From an uncultured Alphaproteobacteria bacterium (GTDB lineage Bacteria > Pseudomonadota > Alphaproteobacteria > HIMB59 > GCA-002718135), in the NCBI GenBank assembly GCA_902518705.1, contig CABYHW010000001.1:50270-114269 (forward strand): 64,000 bases of DNA. Direction: 5' to 3'. This document shows positions 49,944 to 59,046 of the stretch, one piece after another. The position numbers and the translations under genes were made by a program. The notes below the pieces were generated by a model. It made no database searches. It was not told the DNA's origin and saw nothing but the letters and a program-made list of their open reading frames with translations. Numbering within the stretch: the first letter of the stretch is position 1; each line of letters begins with the position of its first letter.

Positions 49944-51181
49944 AGGGCTCCGTTAATTGCATAGTAAAATGCATCATAGTTATATAATTGTTTGCTAGTA
50001 TCTATGTTTTGTAATTTTAAATTTGATATGAATGGCACTTCTCTTTCATGAAGTCCACCGTGTGAACGTAAAGGTTCATTTAATCCAGAAAGATTGTGTT
50101 TATCTTCCGATGAACCAATGGTCATAAATTCTGAAGACATACATATTATGTCTCCCATTCTATCAGGGGGTAAATTATAAGTAGAGCATCCTTCGTCTTT
50201 TGTTAAAACAACTTCTATATCTTTTATTTCTTTGATAGCATTTACAACTGAATCTATCTTACTTTTGTCTTCTAAATAAATTGTTGCAAAAGAACCAAGT
50301 GAACCATGATGTACGACATATGGATCTGTAATTGGTAGAATAACTTTAGCCATGTTTTGTTCAAATTTATTATCTAAATAATCTTGTAAAAATATTGCAT
50401 TGGGTGAACCATCTTCTTTTGATTTTGGTTTCATACCGTGATCTGCTGTAATAATTATAGAAACATTCTCCTTATTTAAAAGACCAATATATTTATCAAA
50501 CATTGCATAAAATTTATTTGCTGTTTCATTTCCTGGTGCATATTTGTGTTGAATGTAATCCGTAGTCGATAAATACATGATATTTGGTTTAAACTCTTCA
50601 AGAAGCTTTACACCTGCAGCCATTACAAATTCAGAAAGTCCTTCAGAATATACTTCTGGCACTGGCATCCCCAACCAATCGTTTACATTATCTATACCAT
50701 TAAGATCTTTTGATGCTTGATCAGATTTTTCAGCAGAAAAACAAATAGCTCTCTCATCATCAAAACTTAATCCGTTTCCTAAAAGTGTTCGCAGCTTATC
50801 TTTTGCAGTAACAAGAGCAATTTTAGAACCAGAATTGTAAAATTTTTCAAAAATAGTTGGTGCTCGCATATATTTTGGGTCATTCATCATTACTTCTTCA
50901 CCAGTCTCAGGTGTATAAAAGAAGTTTCCGCATATACCGTGAACAGAACTTGGTTGGCCTGTTACAATCGAAATGTTATTTGGATTTGTAAAACTTGGAA
51001 TAGCGCTGTGAACTAGTAGGTTTTCACCACTTGCAATTAGTTTATCAAGATTTGGTGTAAGATTGGATTTTGATGCTTCTTCGAGATACTCTTTTTGACT
51101 ACCATCAAGGCAAATCACAATAGCAGTTTTTGAGAAATTACTTGGATATTCTCTTTTATTAATTTCTAAGTTATCGGACAC
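49940..51181 (-). CDS. phnA: Phosphonoacetate hydrolase
   Basis: Alkaline phosphatase superfamily: [72 protein letters not shown]. Confidence 0.92.
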   Translation of the reverse strand: MSDNLEINKREYPSNFSKTAIVICLDGSQKEYLEEASKSNLTPNLDKLIASGENLLVHSAIPSFTNPNNISIVTGQPSSVHGICGNFFYTPETGEEVMMNDPKYMRAPTIFEKFYNSGSKIALVTAKDKLRTLLGNGLSFDDERAICFSAEKSDQASKDLNGIDNVNDWLGMPVPEVYSEGLSEFVMAAGVKLLEEFKPNIMYLSTTDYIQHKYAPGNETANKFYAMFDKYIGLLNKENVSIIITADHGMKPKSKEDGSPNAIFLQDYLDNKFEQNMAKVILPITDPYVVHHGSLGSFATIYLEDKSKIDSVVNAIKEIKDIEVVLTKDEGCSTYNLPPDRMGDIICMSSEFMTIGSSEDKHNLSGLNEPLRSHGGLHEREVPFISNLKLQNIDTSKQLYNYDAFYYAINGAL

Positions 51182-51258
51182 AATTTCATCTAATATATAT
51201 TATTAAAAATAAGAATTTATAGTTATCTGCTTGTTAAACTCAATGATAATTTGAATAT

Positions 51259-51291
51259 TTGTTAATAAAATTGAAATAAAACTGAAATAAA
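51259..51291 (+). promoter_or_regulatory. Three tandem 11-bp Pho-box-like units upstream of ugpC-like gene
   Basis: TTGTTAATAAA / ATTGAAATAAA / ACTGAAATAAA. Confidence 0.45.
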
Positions 51292-51357
51292 TAGATTTAA
51301 AATATTCTCAAATTTAATAAAATTTTGTAGATTAAAGTTAACATAGAGGGGGGATGA

Positions 51358-52491
51358 GTGGGGACTATATCACTTAAAAATATTTCAAAGTCATTTGGGT
51401 CTACACAAGTACTTAATAATTTGAATGTTGATATAAATGATGGAGAATTCTTAACATTAGTTGGTCCATCTGGTTGTGGTAAATCTACGTTACTTAGAAT
51501 AATTGCAGGATTGGAACAACAAACTTCAGGCGATGTTTTAATAGATAATAAAAATGTAAATAGAGTTAGAGCCAGTGAAAGAGATTTGGCAATGGTATTC
51601 CAGTCATATGCTCTTTATCCTCATCTTACAGTAAGAAGAAATTTGGAAACTCCATTAAGACTAAGAGATTATAATGCATTTGAAAGACTTCCCTTAATTG
51701 GTAATTTTTCTCCAAGCAAAAAAGAGAAAACAGAATCTATAAATCAATTAGTAAATAAAACTTCTGAAACTCTAAAAATTTCAGAACTATTAGATAGAAA
51801 ACCTGGACAATTGTCAGGCGGTCAAAGACAAAGAGTTGCTCTTGGTCGTGCTATGGTTAGAGAGCCTGTTGCCTTTTTAATGGATGAACCTCTTTCAAAT
51901 TTAGATGCAGCTTTGAGAGTTCACATGCGATCCGAACTATCTGAACTTCATAATTCACTTAAAACTACTTTTGTTTATGTAACACATGATCAAGCAGAAG
52001 CGTTAACTATGTCTTCTAGAATGGCTGTTATGATTGATGGAAATTTATTACAACTAGATACGCCTCAAGAAGTATATGACAATCCTTCCTCATTAAGTGT
52101 AGCTCAATTTGTTGGAAGTCCAAAAATAAATATATTTAAAGGAACTGCGGACTCTGGTGGGACGGTAAGTTTTCTCAACGTTAATCTTAAAAGAAAAAGT
52201 TCTGAAAGTAATACAGATTTACATATTGGTATTCGACCAGAACATTTAGAAATTACAAATGAAAGTAATGAAAATACATTTAGTGGAACGGTTGCATATA
52301 GAGAAAATTTAGGTTCAGATATTTTCTTTCATGTAAATATTGATGACGGTTCAAATAAAATAATTGTAAGGGGCTTACCACAATTTACACACCAAATTTC
52401 AAACGGTTCTAGTGTAAATATAAAAAGAGTTTCAGATAAAGCATTACTATTTAATCAAGCAGGAATGAGAGTTCAATTTACTAATGCATAA
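51358..52491 (+). CDS. ugpC: ABC transporter ATP-binding protein, UgpC/MalK type (GTG start)
   Basis: [40 protein letters not shown]-terminal TOBE-like IGIRPEHLEI. Confidence 0.88.
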   Translation: MGTISLKNISKSFGSTQVLNNLNVDINDGEFLTLVGPSGCGKSTLLRIIAGLEQQTSGDVLIDNKNVNRVRASERDLAMVFQSYALYPHLTVRRNLETPLRLRDYNAFERLPLIGNFSPSKKEKTESINQLVNKTSETLKISELLDRKPGQLSGGQRQRVALGRAMVREPVAFLMDEPLSNLDAALRVHMRSELSELHNSLKTTFVYVTHDQAEALTMSSRMAVMIDGNLLQLDTPQEVYDNPSSLSVAQFVGSPKINIFKGTADSGGTVSFLNVNLKRKSSESNTDLHIGIRPEHLEITNESNENTFSGTVAYRENLGSDIFFHVNIDDGSNKIIVRGLPQFTHQISNGSSVNIKRVSDKALLFNQAGMRVQFTNA

Positions 52492-53440
52492 TTCAAAAGC
52501 TCACATATGGTTTATTGCACCAGCAATCATACTGATGATAATTATTTTAATCTTTCCTCTTTTTCTTGCAGGAGGAATTTCTTTTACTGACTATAATTTA
52601 GGAAACAAAACATTCGAGTGGGTTGGACTAGAAAATTATGACAAAATGTTCAATCGAAAAACATATGTCAAAATGATTTGGGCCACAGCAACGTATGTTA
52701 TTGTTGTCGTTCCAATTTCTGTTGTACTTGGATTATGTGCTGCTATGCTCTTAAATTCACTAAGGTTTGGCGCTGATATATATAAAACAATTTTCTTTCT
52801 TCCAGTTATGGCAACTCTTCTTGCCATGGCAATTGCATGGGAATTTACTCTTCATCCAACATTAGGAATTGTAAATAGTTTTTTAGCAAATGGGTGTGGA
52901 GGAGTTAGAGAATTCATTCTTGGTTTTCATTGGTTACCGTGGGTAGACTCACAAGAAAGCTGGTATGCTGTAGCATGTGCAAACAACATGGATTTTCCAT
53001 ATTGGTTAAAACAAAAAAATACTGCGATTTGGACAGTATGTTTCATAGGAATTTGGCAGGCTTTTGGTTTTAACATGGTTTTATATTTAGCTGGCTTAAC
53101 AAGTATACCAAGAGAGTTATACCAAGCTGCAGAAATGGATGGAGCTAAATCTACTTGGGAGCAATTTAAACTTGTTACATGGCCAATGCTTGGTCCAACA
53201 ACGTTGTTTGTTGTCACTATTACTACAATTAGAACGTTTCAAGTATTTGATACCATCGAAATACTTACTAAAGGTGGTCCGTCAAAAACAACGTATGTCA
53301 TGATGTATGCAATCTTTGAAAAAGCTATTCAACAAAACTTAACAAGTATCGGCGCAGCAATCACTGTTGTCTTTATTGGATTTATTCTTGTGTTAACGTT
53401 TTTCCAAAGATATGTCATTGAGAAGAGGGTTCATTATTAA
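52484..53440 (+). CDS. ugpA: ABC transporter permease, UgpA/MalF type
   Basis: GLTSIPRELYQAAEMDGAKSTWEQFKLVTWPMLGPTTLF EAA loop. Confidence 0.88.
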   Translation: MHNSKAHIWFIAPAIILMIIILIFPLFLAGGISFTDYNLGNKTFEWVGLENYDKMFNRKTYVKMIWATATYVIVVVPISVVLGLCAAMLLNSLRFGADIYKTIFFLPVMATLLAMAIAWEFTLHPTLGIVNSFLANGCGGVREFILGFHWLPWVDSQESWYAVACANNMDFPYWLKQKNTAIWTVCFIGIWQAFGFNMVLYLAGLTSIPRELYQAAEMDGAKSTWEQFKLVTWPMLGPTTLFVVTITTIRTFQVFDTIEILTKGGPSKTTYVMMYAIFEKAIQQNLTSIGAAITVVFIGFILVLTFFQRYVIEKRVHY

Positions 53441-54333
53441 TGGAAGCTAAGCAATATATTGGAGAAGGTTGGAAACATGCAATCCTAATTATTGGTGCAA
53501 TCGTAGTGATGCTCCCTTTTTATATGATGGTTTCTATGTCATTAAAATCTCAGCAAGAAATCCAATCAATTTCTGGAGGTCTTATTGGTGCGCAAGAAAC
53601 TCAAACGTTTCCCGTATGTGTTAAAACTGGTTATTCAGAAGAAACATGTACAATGAAGCCATATCAATACAACTATTGGTTTGCTTTTGAAAAAGCTCCT
53701 ATTCCTAGATACTTAATGAATGGTGTCATTGTTACTTTATCAATCTTCATCATTCAGGTTTTAGTCGCTTTACCGTGCGCGTACGCACTTGCCAAGTTAC
53801 GGTTTTACGGACGAGAATTTGTTTTCTCGATGGTTTTATTTTGCTTGCTCATTCCTGTTCACGGAATTGCACTTCCATTGTATGTTATGTTGGCCCAGGC
53901 AGGATTAGTTGACACCTATTCCGCCTTAATACTCCCCTGGATCATATCGGTGTTTGGAATCTTTTTAATGCGGCAATTCTTTATGACTGTTCCAGATGAA
54001 TTAATTGATGCCGCCAGGATGGATGGCATGGGAGAGTACGCAATCGTATGGAAAGTAATGCTTCCAACTGCAATACCAGCGTTACTTGCTTTTGCAATAT
54101 TCTCAGTTGTTGCGCACTGGAATGATTATTTCTGGCCTCGAATGGTAATAACAGGAAATAGAGATCTCTTTACTCCGCCGCTTGGTATTAGAGAATTCAG
54201 AGGTGGAATTGATAGTGACGAATTTGGTCCAATGATGGCTTCAATAGTTACTGTAACTGTTCCTCTTATTGTTGCTTTTATAATCGCGCAAAAACGATTT
54301 ATTGAAGGAATTACTTTGACAGGCATGAAGTAA
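53440..54333 (+). CDS. ugpE: ABC transporter permease, UgpE/MalG type
   Basis: VPDELIDAARMDGMGEYAIVWKVMLPTAIPAL EAA loop. Confidence 0.88.
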   Translation: MEAKQYIGEGWKHAILIIGAIVVMLPFYMMVSMSLKSQQEIQSISGGLIGAQETQTFPVCVKTGYSEETCTMKPYQYNYWFAFEKAPIPRYLMNGVIVTLSIFIIQVLVALPCAYALAKLRFYGREFVFSMVLFCLLIPVHGIALPLYVMLAQAGLVDTYSALILPWIISVFGIFLMRQFFMTVPDELIDAARMDGMGEYAIVWKVMLPTAIPALLAFAIFSVVAHWNDYFWPRMVITGNRDLFTPPLGIREFRGGIDSDEFGPMMASIVTVTVPLIVAFIIAQKRFIEGITLTGMK

Positions 54334-54347
54334 ATTCTTATCTACTG

Positions 54348-55196
54348 ATGACATTGTCAGTAAATTTTATTTTTATCTTAATTCTTGTTTCTGCTCTATG
54401 TCATGCAGTTTGGAGTGCTATAATAAAATCAAGCAAGAACCCTTTATCGTTAATGGGTATAACATCTGTCTTGGAAGTTACTATTTTTTTACCTTTAACA
54501 TTTACTGTTCCATTTCCAACTTTAGAGGTTTGGTATTTTTTAATAGCAACCGTAATCATTCATGTCTTCTACAGACTAAATGTTATCTACTCATATAGGT
54601 ACGGTGATCTCTCTTACATATATCCAATTTCTAGAGGAAGTTCATGTTTGTTTGTAGCGATCATTAGTATTTTATTTTTAAGTTCTGATATTAGTGTTGC
54701 TGGTTTCGTAGGAATTTTAATTGTTTGTATTGGGTTATTTTTAATTTCTTATTCTAAAAATTTATCTTTTAACTTCAGAGGTTTTGCTCTCGCAATATCA
54801 ACGGCTATTCTAATTACTGCTTACACTTTAGTTGACGGAGTCGGGGTGAGACTTTCTGAAAATGGTTTTTCCTATATTTACTGGCTCTTCACACTTAATG
54901 GAATACCTTTGCTAATTATTGGTTTGATCTCGAAAGATGGTTTACGAAAAAGAGAAACATACACATTTAGATCGGGGATTGCTGCTGGTGTATTTGCAAC
55001 AAGTAGTTACGCAATTGTTGTTTGGAGTATGCAATTTATAGAAATAGCTTATGTCTCTAGTATTAGAGAAATAAGCATTGTGTTTGCTGCAATTATTGGA
55101 ATGCTTTTCTTATTTGAGAAGAATGCAAAATCTCGAATAATACCTTCTATTTTAATAGTGAGTGGTATTTCGGTTGTTTATTTTCAAATTCTTTAG
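54348..55196 (+). CDS. EamA/DMT family transporter
   Basis: 10-TM-like DMT pattern (SYRYGDLSYIYPISRGSSCLFVAIIS). Confidence 0.85.
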   Translation: MTLSVNFIFILILVSALCHAVWSAIIKSSKNPLSLMGITSVLEVTIFLPLTFTVPFPTLEVWYFLIATVIIHVFYRLNVIYSYRYGDLSYIYPISRGSSCLFVAIISILFLSSDISVAGFVGILIVCIGLFLISYSKNLSFNFRGFALAISTAILITAYTLVDGVGVRLSENGFSYIYWLFTLNGIPLLIIGLISKDGLRKRETYTFRSGIAAGVFATSSYAIVVWSMQFIEIAYVSSIREISIVFAAIIGMLFLFEKNAKSRIIPSILIVSGISVVYFQIL

Positions 55197-55231
55197 TTAA
55201 AAAACATAGACATTTTGGGTTAAAATTTTAT

Positions 55232-55402
55232 ATGAGTTTTATGGCAGATGATATTGTTGAAGTTGATCCTAAAACTGAAACTATCTCTTGCGATGGTGGT
55301 GAAGATGGTTTAGGACATCCCGCAGTTTATTATACCTTTAATAACGAGAACAAAATTGTCTGTGGTTATTGTGGTAAAATATTTATAAGAAAAGAAGAAT
55401 AA
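55232..55402 (+). CDS. Zinc-finger (zf-CHCC) domain protein, 56 aa
   Basis: MSFMADDIVEVDPKTETISCDGGEDGLGHPAVYYTFNNENKIVCGYCGKIFIRKEE; not in supplied ORF track. Confidence 0.85.
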   Translation: MSFMADDIVEVDPKTETISCDGGEDGLGHPAVYYTFNNENKIVCGYCGKIFIRKEE

Positions 55403-55403
55403 A

Positions 55404-55757
55404 ATGTACAAAGAATCCTGGGGTAATAAAAGAACGTGTCCGTGTAATAAGATACAATATTATGATCTTAATTTAGATAAAATGGATTGTCCTGAATGTG
55501 GTAAAGAAATTGAGGTAACAACACTAGCTAGACCACGTAGAGGTAGAAAACCAGGAAGTACAAATGCGGCGCCGCTCGCTAATCCAATTCCGCCAAAACC
55601 AAAAGAAAAGGATGATGATCTTGATATTGATAGTTTGGATGTAGATAACAATGAAGACAATCTTGAGGATGATACTGTTTTATTAGAAGACGAAACAGAA
55701 ATTGATCCAATAGCCGAAGGTATTAAGCCTAAAGACGACGGCGAAGAAGAATACTAA
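55404..55757 (+). CDS. TIGR02300/FYDLN-acid family protein
   Basis: KRTCPCNKIQYYDLNLDKMDCPECGKE followed by acidic tail. Confidence 0.88.
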   Translation: MYKESWGNKRTCPCNKIQYYDLNLDKMDCPECGKEIEVTTLARPRRGRKPGSTNAAPLANPIPPKPKEKDDDLDIDSLDVDNNEDNLEDDTVLLEDETEIDPIAEGIKPKDDGEEEY

Positions 55758-55779
55758 AATTTTAATAAAAATTTAGAAG

Positions 55780-57018
55780 ATGTTTAAGGTACTACAAAAC
55801 ACTTGGGCCCTTTTTTTTGGCTTTGCTTTAATTAGTCTTGGTCACGGTCTGCAAGGAACACTTATCGGTGTTCGTTCTGTTTTAGAGGGTTTTAGTTTTT
55901 TTGCATCAGGACTTATTATAGCTGGTTATTACGTTGGATACTTAACTGGCGCATTAACAATTCCAATTTTTTTACAACGTGTTGGTCACATAAGAGTTTT
56001 TGCCGCTTTAGCATCGCTTGCTTCTATCGCTATATTATTACACTCTGTATTTGTTCATCCGTATTCATGGATGTTTATACGAATATTAACTGGTTTAAGT
56101 CTTGCTGGGATTTATGTAATCATGGAGAGTTGGTTAAATGAAAAATCAACTAATCAAACTCGGGGTCAATTACTTTCCGTTTACATGATTATTACTTTTG
56201 TATTTGTTGGAGCAGGACAATTTTTATTAAATTTAGGCGATCCAGCTAAAGTTGATTTATTTATTTTAGTATCAATTTTATTATCATTCGCACTTCTTCC
56301 TATTCTTTTGTCTTCAACAGAACAACCTAATACAGAAAGTCCTAAATTTTTTTCTTTAAGAGAATTTTATACTGTTTCACCTCTAGGTTTTGTTGGCGCG
56401 TTAGCAACTGGTTTATCACATAGTGCAGTTTTTGGTTACGGTGCAATTTATGCATCATCTATTAATTTAAGCTTATTTGAAATTTCTCTCTATATGATGA
56501 TTATAACATCAGCTGGTGCCCTATCTCAATGGCCTATTGGATATTTGTCAGATAGAATTGATAGACGTGTTATTCTTATTGGTGTTTCTTTTATGGCTTC
56601 AGGTTTGAGTTTATTTTTTGTTTTTGCAAACTTTATGCCTCTAACGTTGTTCTTAATTTTTACTGGTCTTTTTTCAGTTGCATGTTTACCAATGTATTCA
56701 CTTACAGTTGCTCATACAAATGACTTCTTACAACCTAATGAGATAGTATCAGCAAGTGCAACCTTTGGTATACTGATTGGTATTGGATCAATTATCGGAC
56801 CTTTGTTTGTTTCTGGATTCATGGAAATTTTGGGAGCGGTAGGTTTTTACATTTATTTATTTTTAATACATGGACTACTAGGACTGTTTGGTTTGTATAG
56901 AATGACACAAAGAACTAAGCCACGTGATCTTGAATCACAATATAATCCTTTACCACGAAATATTAGTCCTGCCGGTATGGAAATGAACCCCGTCACTGAG
57001 CCAACTGAGGACGAGTAA
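55780..57018 (+). CDS. MFS transporter
   Basis: 12-TM-like; GYLSDRIDRRVILIG. Confidence 0.88.
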   Translation: MFKVLQNTWALFFGFALISLGHGLQGTLIGVRSVLEGFSFFASGLIIAGYYVGYLTGALTIPIFLQRVGHIRVFAALASLASIAILLHSVFVHPYSWMFIRILTGLSLAGIYVIMESWLNEKSTNQTRGQLLSVYMIITFVFVGAGQFLLNLGDPAKVDLFILVSILLSFALLPILLSSTEQPNTESPKFFSLREFYTVSPLGFVGALATGLSHSAVFGYGAIYASSINLSLFEISLYMMIITSAGALSQWPIGYLSDRIDRRVILIGVSFMASGLSLFFVFANFMPLTLFLIFTGLFSVACLPMYSLTVAHTNDFLQPNEIVSASATFGILIGIGSIIGPLFVSGFMEILGAVGFYIYLFLIHGLLGLFGLYRMTQRTKPRDLESQYNPLPRNISPAGMEMNPVTEPTEDE

Positions 57019-57598
57019 GTCTTTTAAATATTCTGTGAAGTAATAAGAGTATAATTATTCCCATATAAATGACTGGTTCAGTTTTATCAGCACGAACTAA
57101 AACATAAAAATGCAAACTAGCCAGAATGGCTACTGGGTAAATTAAATAATGAATTTTCTTCCATAATTTAAAACCTAATCGTTTAATCATATTGTTTGTT
57201 GAAGTGCTAGCGAGCGGGATTAAAAAAAGAAAACTTATAAAACCAAAAGTTATAAATGGTCTTTTTATAATATCTTGTATGATAAATTGCATATCTAGAA
57301 AATGATCTAGAATTATGTAAGTAGAGAAATGCAAACAAACATAATAGAACGCAAAAAGTCCAATCATTCTTCGTAATACAACTATCGATTTTATAGATTT
57401 AATATTTGATAGAGTAGTAATCATAAGAGTTATTATTATTAATCTGAGTGCCATTAGACCTAATTCATCCATTAGTTTTTCAATTGGATTTACTCCAAGA
57501 TTTCCAGTAACAAATTGAAACGCCCAAAGTAGACTTGGAAATAGAATTAAAATAAATAAGACAGGTTTACTGCGGTTAAAATTTTTTGTTGAAAACAT
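56993..57598 (-). CDS. msrQ: MsrQ, heme-binding membrane subunit of methionine sulfoxide reductase
   Basis: Ferric-reductase-like TM protein adjacent to msrP. Confidence 0.9.
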   Translation of the reverse strand: MFSTKNFNRSKPVLFILILFPSLLWAFQFVTGNLGVNPIEKLMDELGLMALRLIIITLMITTLSNIKSIKSIVVLRRMIGLFAFYYVCLHFSTYIILDHFLDMQFIIQDIIKRPFITFGFISFLFLIPLASTSTNNMIKRLGFKLWKKIHYLIYPVAILASLHFYVLVRADKTEPVIYMGIIILLLLHRIFKRLTRPQLAQ

Positions 57599-57601
57599 TC
57601 A

Positions 57602-58519
57602 TTAATAAAATTTAGTCAAATCTAAATCTTTATAGAGATGTGCTACTTCTTCTTCATAACCATTAAACATAAGTGTTTCTCTTCTTTTAAACTCTCCAAT
57701 TCGTCTCTCTGTTCCTTGACTCCACCTTGGATGATTAACATTAGGATTAACATTAGCATAAAAACCATATTCCCAAGGAGCTAAAGTTTCCCAAGATGTT
57801 TCAGGTTGAGTATCTAAAAATCTAATTTCTACAATTGATTTAATTGATTTGAAACCATACTTCCATGGAACAACTAATCTTATGGGTGCACCATTTTGAT
57901 TAGGCATTTCATGACCATACAATCCAGTTGCTAATATTGTTAGAGGATTCATTGCTTCATCCATTCGAAGCCCTTCTCTATATGGCCAAATGATTGTTCT
58001 CTTTTGCTGACCAGGCATTTCTTCCGGCCTGAATACAGTTACAAACTGAACATACTTTGCTGAACTTAAAGGTTCGGCCATTTTTATAAGTTCAGATAAC
58101 TGAAAACCCTGCCAAGGAATAACCATGGACCATGCTTCAACACATCTCAATCTATAAACCCTATCTTCTATTGTTACATTTGATAAAATTTTTTCTAAGT
58201 CAAATGTTTGAGGCTTTTTCACAAGACCATCTATTTTTATTGTCCATGGCCTAGGTTTAAAATTTCCAGAATTTAAATGAGGATGTTTTTTATGAGTCCC
58301 AAACTCATAAAAATTATTGTACGTTGTGATTTCTTCGTAAGAATTAAGTTTGTCGTTTTCATTTAGGTTTTTAGTATAAATTGAAAGACCACTATCGTGG
58401 TTTGCAAATGCTGTTGAGGTAACCGTTGCTAGCATGGCGCTAGCTAAAGATCCCTTTATAAACTTACGTCTATTTAAATATGTCTTATAGGGTGTGATTT
58501 CAGATCCTAAAATTTTCAT
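57602..58519 (-). CDS. msrP: MsrP, molybdopterin-dependent methionine sulfoxide reductase catalytic subunit
   Basis: Tat-like NRRKFIKGSLA; RLRCVEAWSMVIPWQGF; RLVVPWKYGFKSIKSIVEI. Confidence 0.95.
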   Translation of the reverse strand: MKILGSEITPYKTYLNRRKFIKGSLASAMLATVTSTAFANHDSGLSIYTKNLNENDKLNSYEEITTYNNFYEFGTHKKHPHLNSGNFKPRPWTIKIDGLVKKPQTFDLEKILSNVTIEDRVYRLRCVEAWSMVIPWQGFQLSELIKMAEPLSSAKYVQFVTVFRPEEMPGQQKRTIIWPYREGLRMDEAMNPLTILATGLYGHEMPNQNGAPIRLVVPWKYGFKSIKSIVEIRFLDTQPETSWETLAPWEYGFYANVNPNVNHPRWSQGTERRIGEFKRRETLMFNGYEEEVAHLYKDLDLTKFY

Positions 58520-58570
58520 AATAATAATATATATCTTAAATATTAAAATTGAAGATTTGCTTTAATAATC

Positions 58571-58978
58571 TTAGCTTTTAAAATGGGAGTTATATTTATT
58601 TAGTATCTTTTCTGGCCATGTACTTTTGATAAATTCAAGAATAGACCAAACATCTTCATCTGATAACGCATCATTACCAAGCATTTTACCTTCGTAATCA
58701 GGATTTGATTTTTTAAAACCATATTTAATGACATGAAATAATTGTGCAGGAGAGTGGTGCCAAGTATGCCCAGTGCCATTAAGAGGAGGTGCTCTTCTAT
58801 GACCATCTTCATCTAACGATTTATCCCACTCTTCATGACCTGCTAAATTACCCATATGACACCCTGCACAATTTTCAGCATATAGTTTCATACCTTTAAA
58901 AATATCAACTTCTGCTGCATGAATACTATGTCCAATAAATAATATTATAAGTACCGAAATTAATTTAAGGGTTTGCAT
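58571..58978 (-). CDS. Secreted c-type cytochrome
   Basis: Signal peptide, CAGCHMGN heme motif. Confidence 0.9.
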   Translation of the reverse strand: MQTLKLISVLIILFIGHSIHAAEVDIFKGMKLYAENCAGCHMGNLAGHEEWDKSLDEDGHRRAPPLNGTGHTWHHSPAQLFHVIKYGFKKSNPDYEGKMLGNDALSDEDVWSILEFIKSTWPEKILNKYNSHFKS

Positions 58979-59046
58979 TCTATTTATATAATTTTTTAAA
59001 TTTATATTTCATTACAAATCTATCTTTTTTTTGATAGGATATATTT

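Noticed and set aside
54398-54598. 66-aa plus ORF overlapping the EamA gene in another frame
   Set aside because: Contained in a confident transporter gene; no independent support
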